Origin: Salimicrobium humidisoli
GTDB lineage: Bacteria > Bacillota > Bacilli > Bacillales > Halobacillaceae
DNA: 45,651 nucleotides
Assembly: GCF_002295105.1 (NCBI RefSeq)
Contig: NZ_NSGH01000019.1
Span: 1 to 45,651 of the forward strand
Reading direction: 5' to 3'
The position numbers and the translations under genes were made by a program. This document shows, piece after piece, positions 44,490 through 45,651 of this stretch (the first letter of the stretch is position 1; every line of letters starts with the position of its first letter). A model generated the notes under the pieces. It was not told the DNA's origin, made no database searches, and saw only the letters and a list, made by a program, of their open reading frames with translations.

Positions 44490-45515
44490 ATGCAACAGCC
44501 ATTAGTAACGGTATTCATACCCATGTTCAACGCAGAGGAATATATTCAGGATACACTGGAGAGTATATTGAACCAGAGCTATAAGAATCTGGAGGTGCTT
44601 GTAGTCGATGACGGGTCCTCGGACCGTTCAGTAGAAATAGTTGAACGCTACACCGATGACCGGATACGGGTTGTCACAAATGAGGGGAATAAAGGTATTC
44701 CTTATACAAGGAACGTAGGCCTGTCGCTTTCCAGTGGAAAATACATGGCGATTATGGATGCGGATGATGAATCAACCCCTGAAAGAATCAGGGAACAGGT
44801 CAGCTACATGGAGGAACACCCCGATATAGATGCTGTAGGCGCCTACTACCGGGCTAAGGGGAGCAATAACTCCAGGATTATGAAGGCTTATCATACGTCA
44901 TGGGAAGAGATCAGAATTCAACTGATGTTCAACAACCAGCTTGGAAATTCTACCGCTATGATCAGGATGGCCACAGTAAGGGACAACGGGTTGACGTACA
45001 ATGAGAGTTACTATGTATCCCAGGACTATGAATTCTGGTCCCAGTTGTCCAAAGTCGGCAGAATCGAAATTCTGCCAAAGGTGCTGGTGGATTACCGCAC
45101 GGGTCATTCCAATGCTACGAACGCTTCCCTGTCGAATAAGATGTTCGAACGGAAAATATTGATCGACGGGATTCATAAAGATTTACTGGAGCACTACGGT
45201 TTTCATTTTTCCAATGAAGAAGTACAGGTATTCAATAATTTCTTCTTCCTGAATGTAGTTACTGTCTTTGATGAGGGATACGTGATGAGAATCAGGGAAG
45301 TGCTGCAGAAACTTCTGGATACTAACGAAGCTTTTGATAAGGAGCTTCTGAAACGGGTGCTCAGAGTCAACGTTCTGCGGGGGCTGAGTAACAGCAGTGT
45401 CAATCTTAAGCAAAAGACTGACCTGTTTCTTGATTTATTTCAGGAAATCACCTTCGAAGAAATATTCCATCTGCTTTCGCGACATTATCATAAAAAAGTG
45501 AAGGCGCTTCTGTGA
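44490..45515 (+). CDS. Family 2 glycosyltransferase
   Basis: 341 residues. The GT-A fold occupies residues 1-230: PLVTVFIPMFNAEEYIQDTL, the LVVDDGSSD nucleotide motif and the Asp-x-Asp-like MDADDESTPERI metal site (about residue 90), then SQDYEFWSQLSKVG as the catalytic-base region (about 180). The C-terminal helical part is not recognised. It would add a sugar to the operon's glycan on the cytoplasmic side. GGAGG lies 7 bases before ATG 44490. The gene is complete; an insertion sequence begins 9 bases after the stop. Confidence 0.9.
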   Translation: MQQPLVTVFIPMFNAEEYIQDTLESILNQSYKNLEVLVVDDGSSDRSVEIVERYTDDRIRVVTNEGNKGIPYTRNVGLSLSSGKYMAIMDADDESTPERIREQVSYMEEHPDIDAVGAYYRAKGSNNSRIMKAYHTSWEEIRIQLMFNNQLGNSTAMIRMATVRDNGLTYNESYYVSQDYEFWSQLSKVGRIEILPKVLVDYRTGHSNATNASLSNKMFERKILIDGIHKDLLEHYGFHFSNEEVQVFNNFFFLNVVTVFDEGYVMRIREVLQKLLDTNEAFDKELLKRVLRVNVLRGLSNSSVNLKQKTDLFLDLFQEITFEEIFHLLSRHYHKKVKALL

Positions 45516-45524
45516 TGTAAAAGT

Positions 45525-45651
45525 GGCTCTACAATATTTGTTGGGGTATCAGAAAAATTCAGCATAAAAAAAACACACAAGCTCCTTTATCTTTTACACT
45601 TGAATTGACGAGACCCAAGAAAAAGATAGGAGTTGTGTGTATATATGCATT
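45525..45651 (+). mobile_element. Left end of an insertion sequence (ISL3-like), partial
   Basis: GGCTCT at 45525 begins a non-coding segment that leads to an SD (GGAG 45629-45632) and an ATG at 45645 that opens a frame beyond the window edge. The GGCTCT terminus, the roughly 120-bp lead-in and the hairpin are what I would expect of an ISL3-family element; the transposase is not visible, so the family is tentative. The 8 bases before it, GTAAAAGT, could be the target duplication. Confidence 0.5.
45573..45640 (+). repeat. Hairpin sequestering the putative transposase RBS
   Basis: ACACACAA and CTCCT...ATCTTTT (45573-45595) pair with AAAAGATAGGAG and TTGTGTGT (45621-45640), with only small bulges and a 25-base loop. 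The SD is inside the right arm, so transcripts entering from upstream genes would fold and block translation. Confidence 0.7.

Overview
The window reads as chromosomal DNA of a Bacillaceae bacterium (order Bacillales). The gene order follows the Bacillus subtilis ytgP-ytpR-sftA-murC-ytxGHJ-aroA-ccpA-motPS-acuCBA-tyrS neighbourhood almost gene for gene. Shine-Dalgarno sequences are strong, GTG and TTG starts are common, and a Gram-positive tyrosine T-box lies upstream of tyrS. The sodium-type flagellar stator genes motP/motS and acidic proteins would suit a salt- or alkali-tolerant member, but that is inference.

Layout: 1-165 is the tail of an rRNA operon (5S rRNA plus terminator). 300-4650 holds a doubtful small ORF, a ytfP flavoprotein, the lipid II flippase murJ, an RsuA-type pseudouridine synthase and the small DeoR-type regulator ytzE. 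4890-8606 is the pepV-thpR-ytlQ-ytmP group. 8633-12847 holds a 52-residue membrane protein with a cre-like site, trmB, the lactonase ytnP with a consensus cre box in front of it, a PepSY protein, an M42 aminopeptidase and a DUF84 NTPase. 12977-18977 holds ytoQ, an orphan PTS EIIC-like protein, then the ytpP-ytpQ-ytpR run and the DNA translocase sftA. 19055-22963 holds a short-form nicotinate phosphoribosyltransferase, murC and the stress genes ytxG-ytxH-ytxJ behind a sigma-B-type promoter. 23087-27021 holds aroA(G), ccpA, motP and motS. On the minus strand come acuA-acuB-acuC and a class A penicillin-binding protein; the acetyl-CoA synthetase gene that sits beside acuA in B. subtilis is absent. 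T-box-controlled tyrS follows, then a DUF4317 protein and an AbgT transporter (minus), a nitrilase-type amidase behind a long untranslated leader, an NRAMP-like transporter without the usual metal-binding motifs, and a GuaD-like deaminase.

The last 5 kb (40633-45515) differs in kind: a tightly packed operon of a polysaccharide flippase, a QueC-like ATP pyrophosphatase, an asparagine-synthetase-like protein lacking the glutaminase cysteine, and a family 2 glycosyltransferase. An insertion sequence begins 9 bp after the glycosyltransferase stop. This operon is the best candidate here for an undescribed system. It may make or export a cell-surface glycan carrying an amide, nitrile or similar nitrogen modification installed by two different ATP-PPase-type enzymes.

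CcpA is encoded here and two cre-like sites are visible (8853 and 9696), so part of the region may be under carbon catabolite control. AcuA/AcuC, CcpA and the cre sites all point to acetate and overflow metabolism, while murJ, murC, the PBP and sftA form a cell-wall and division group.
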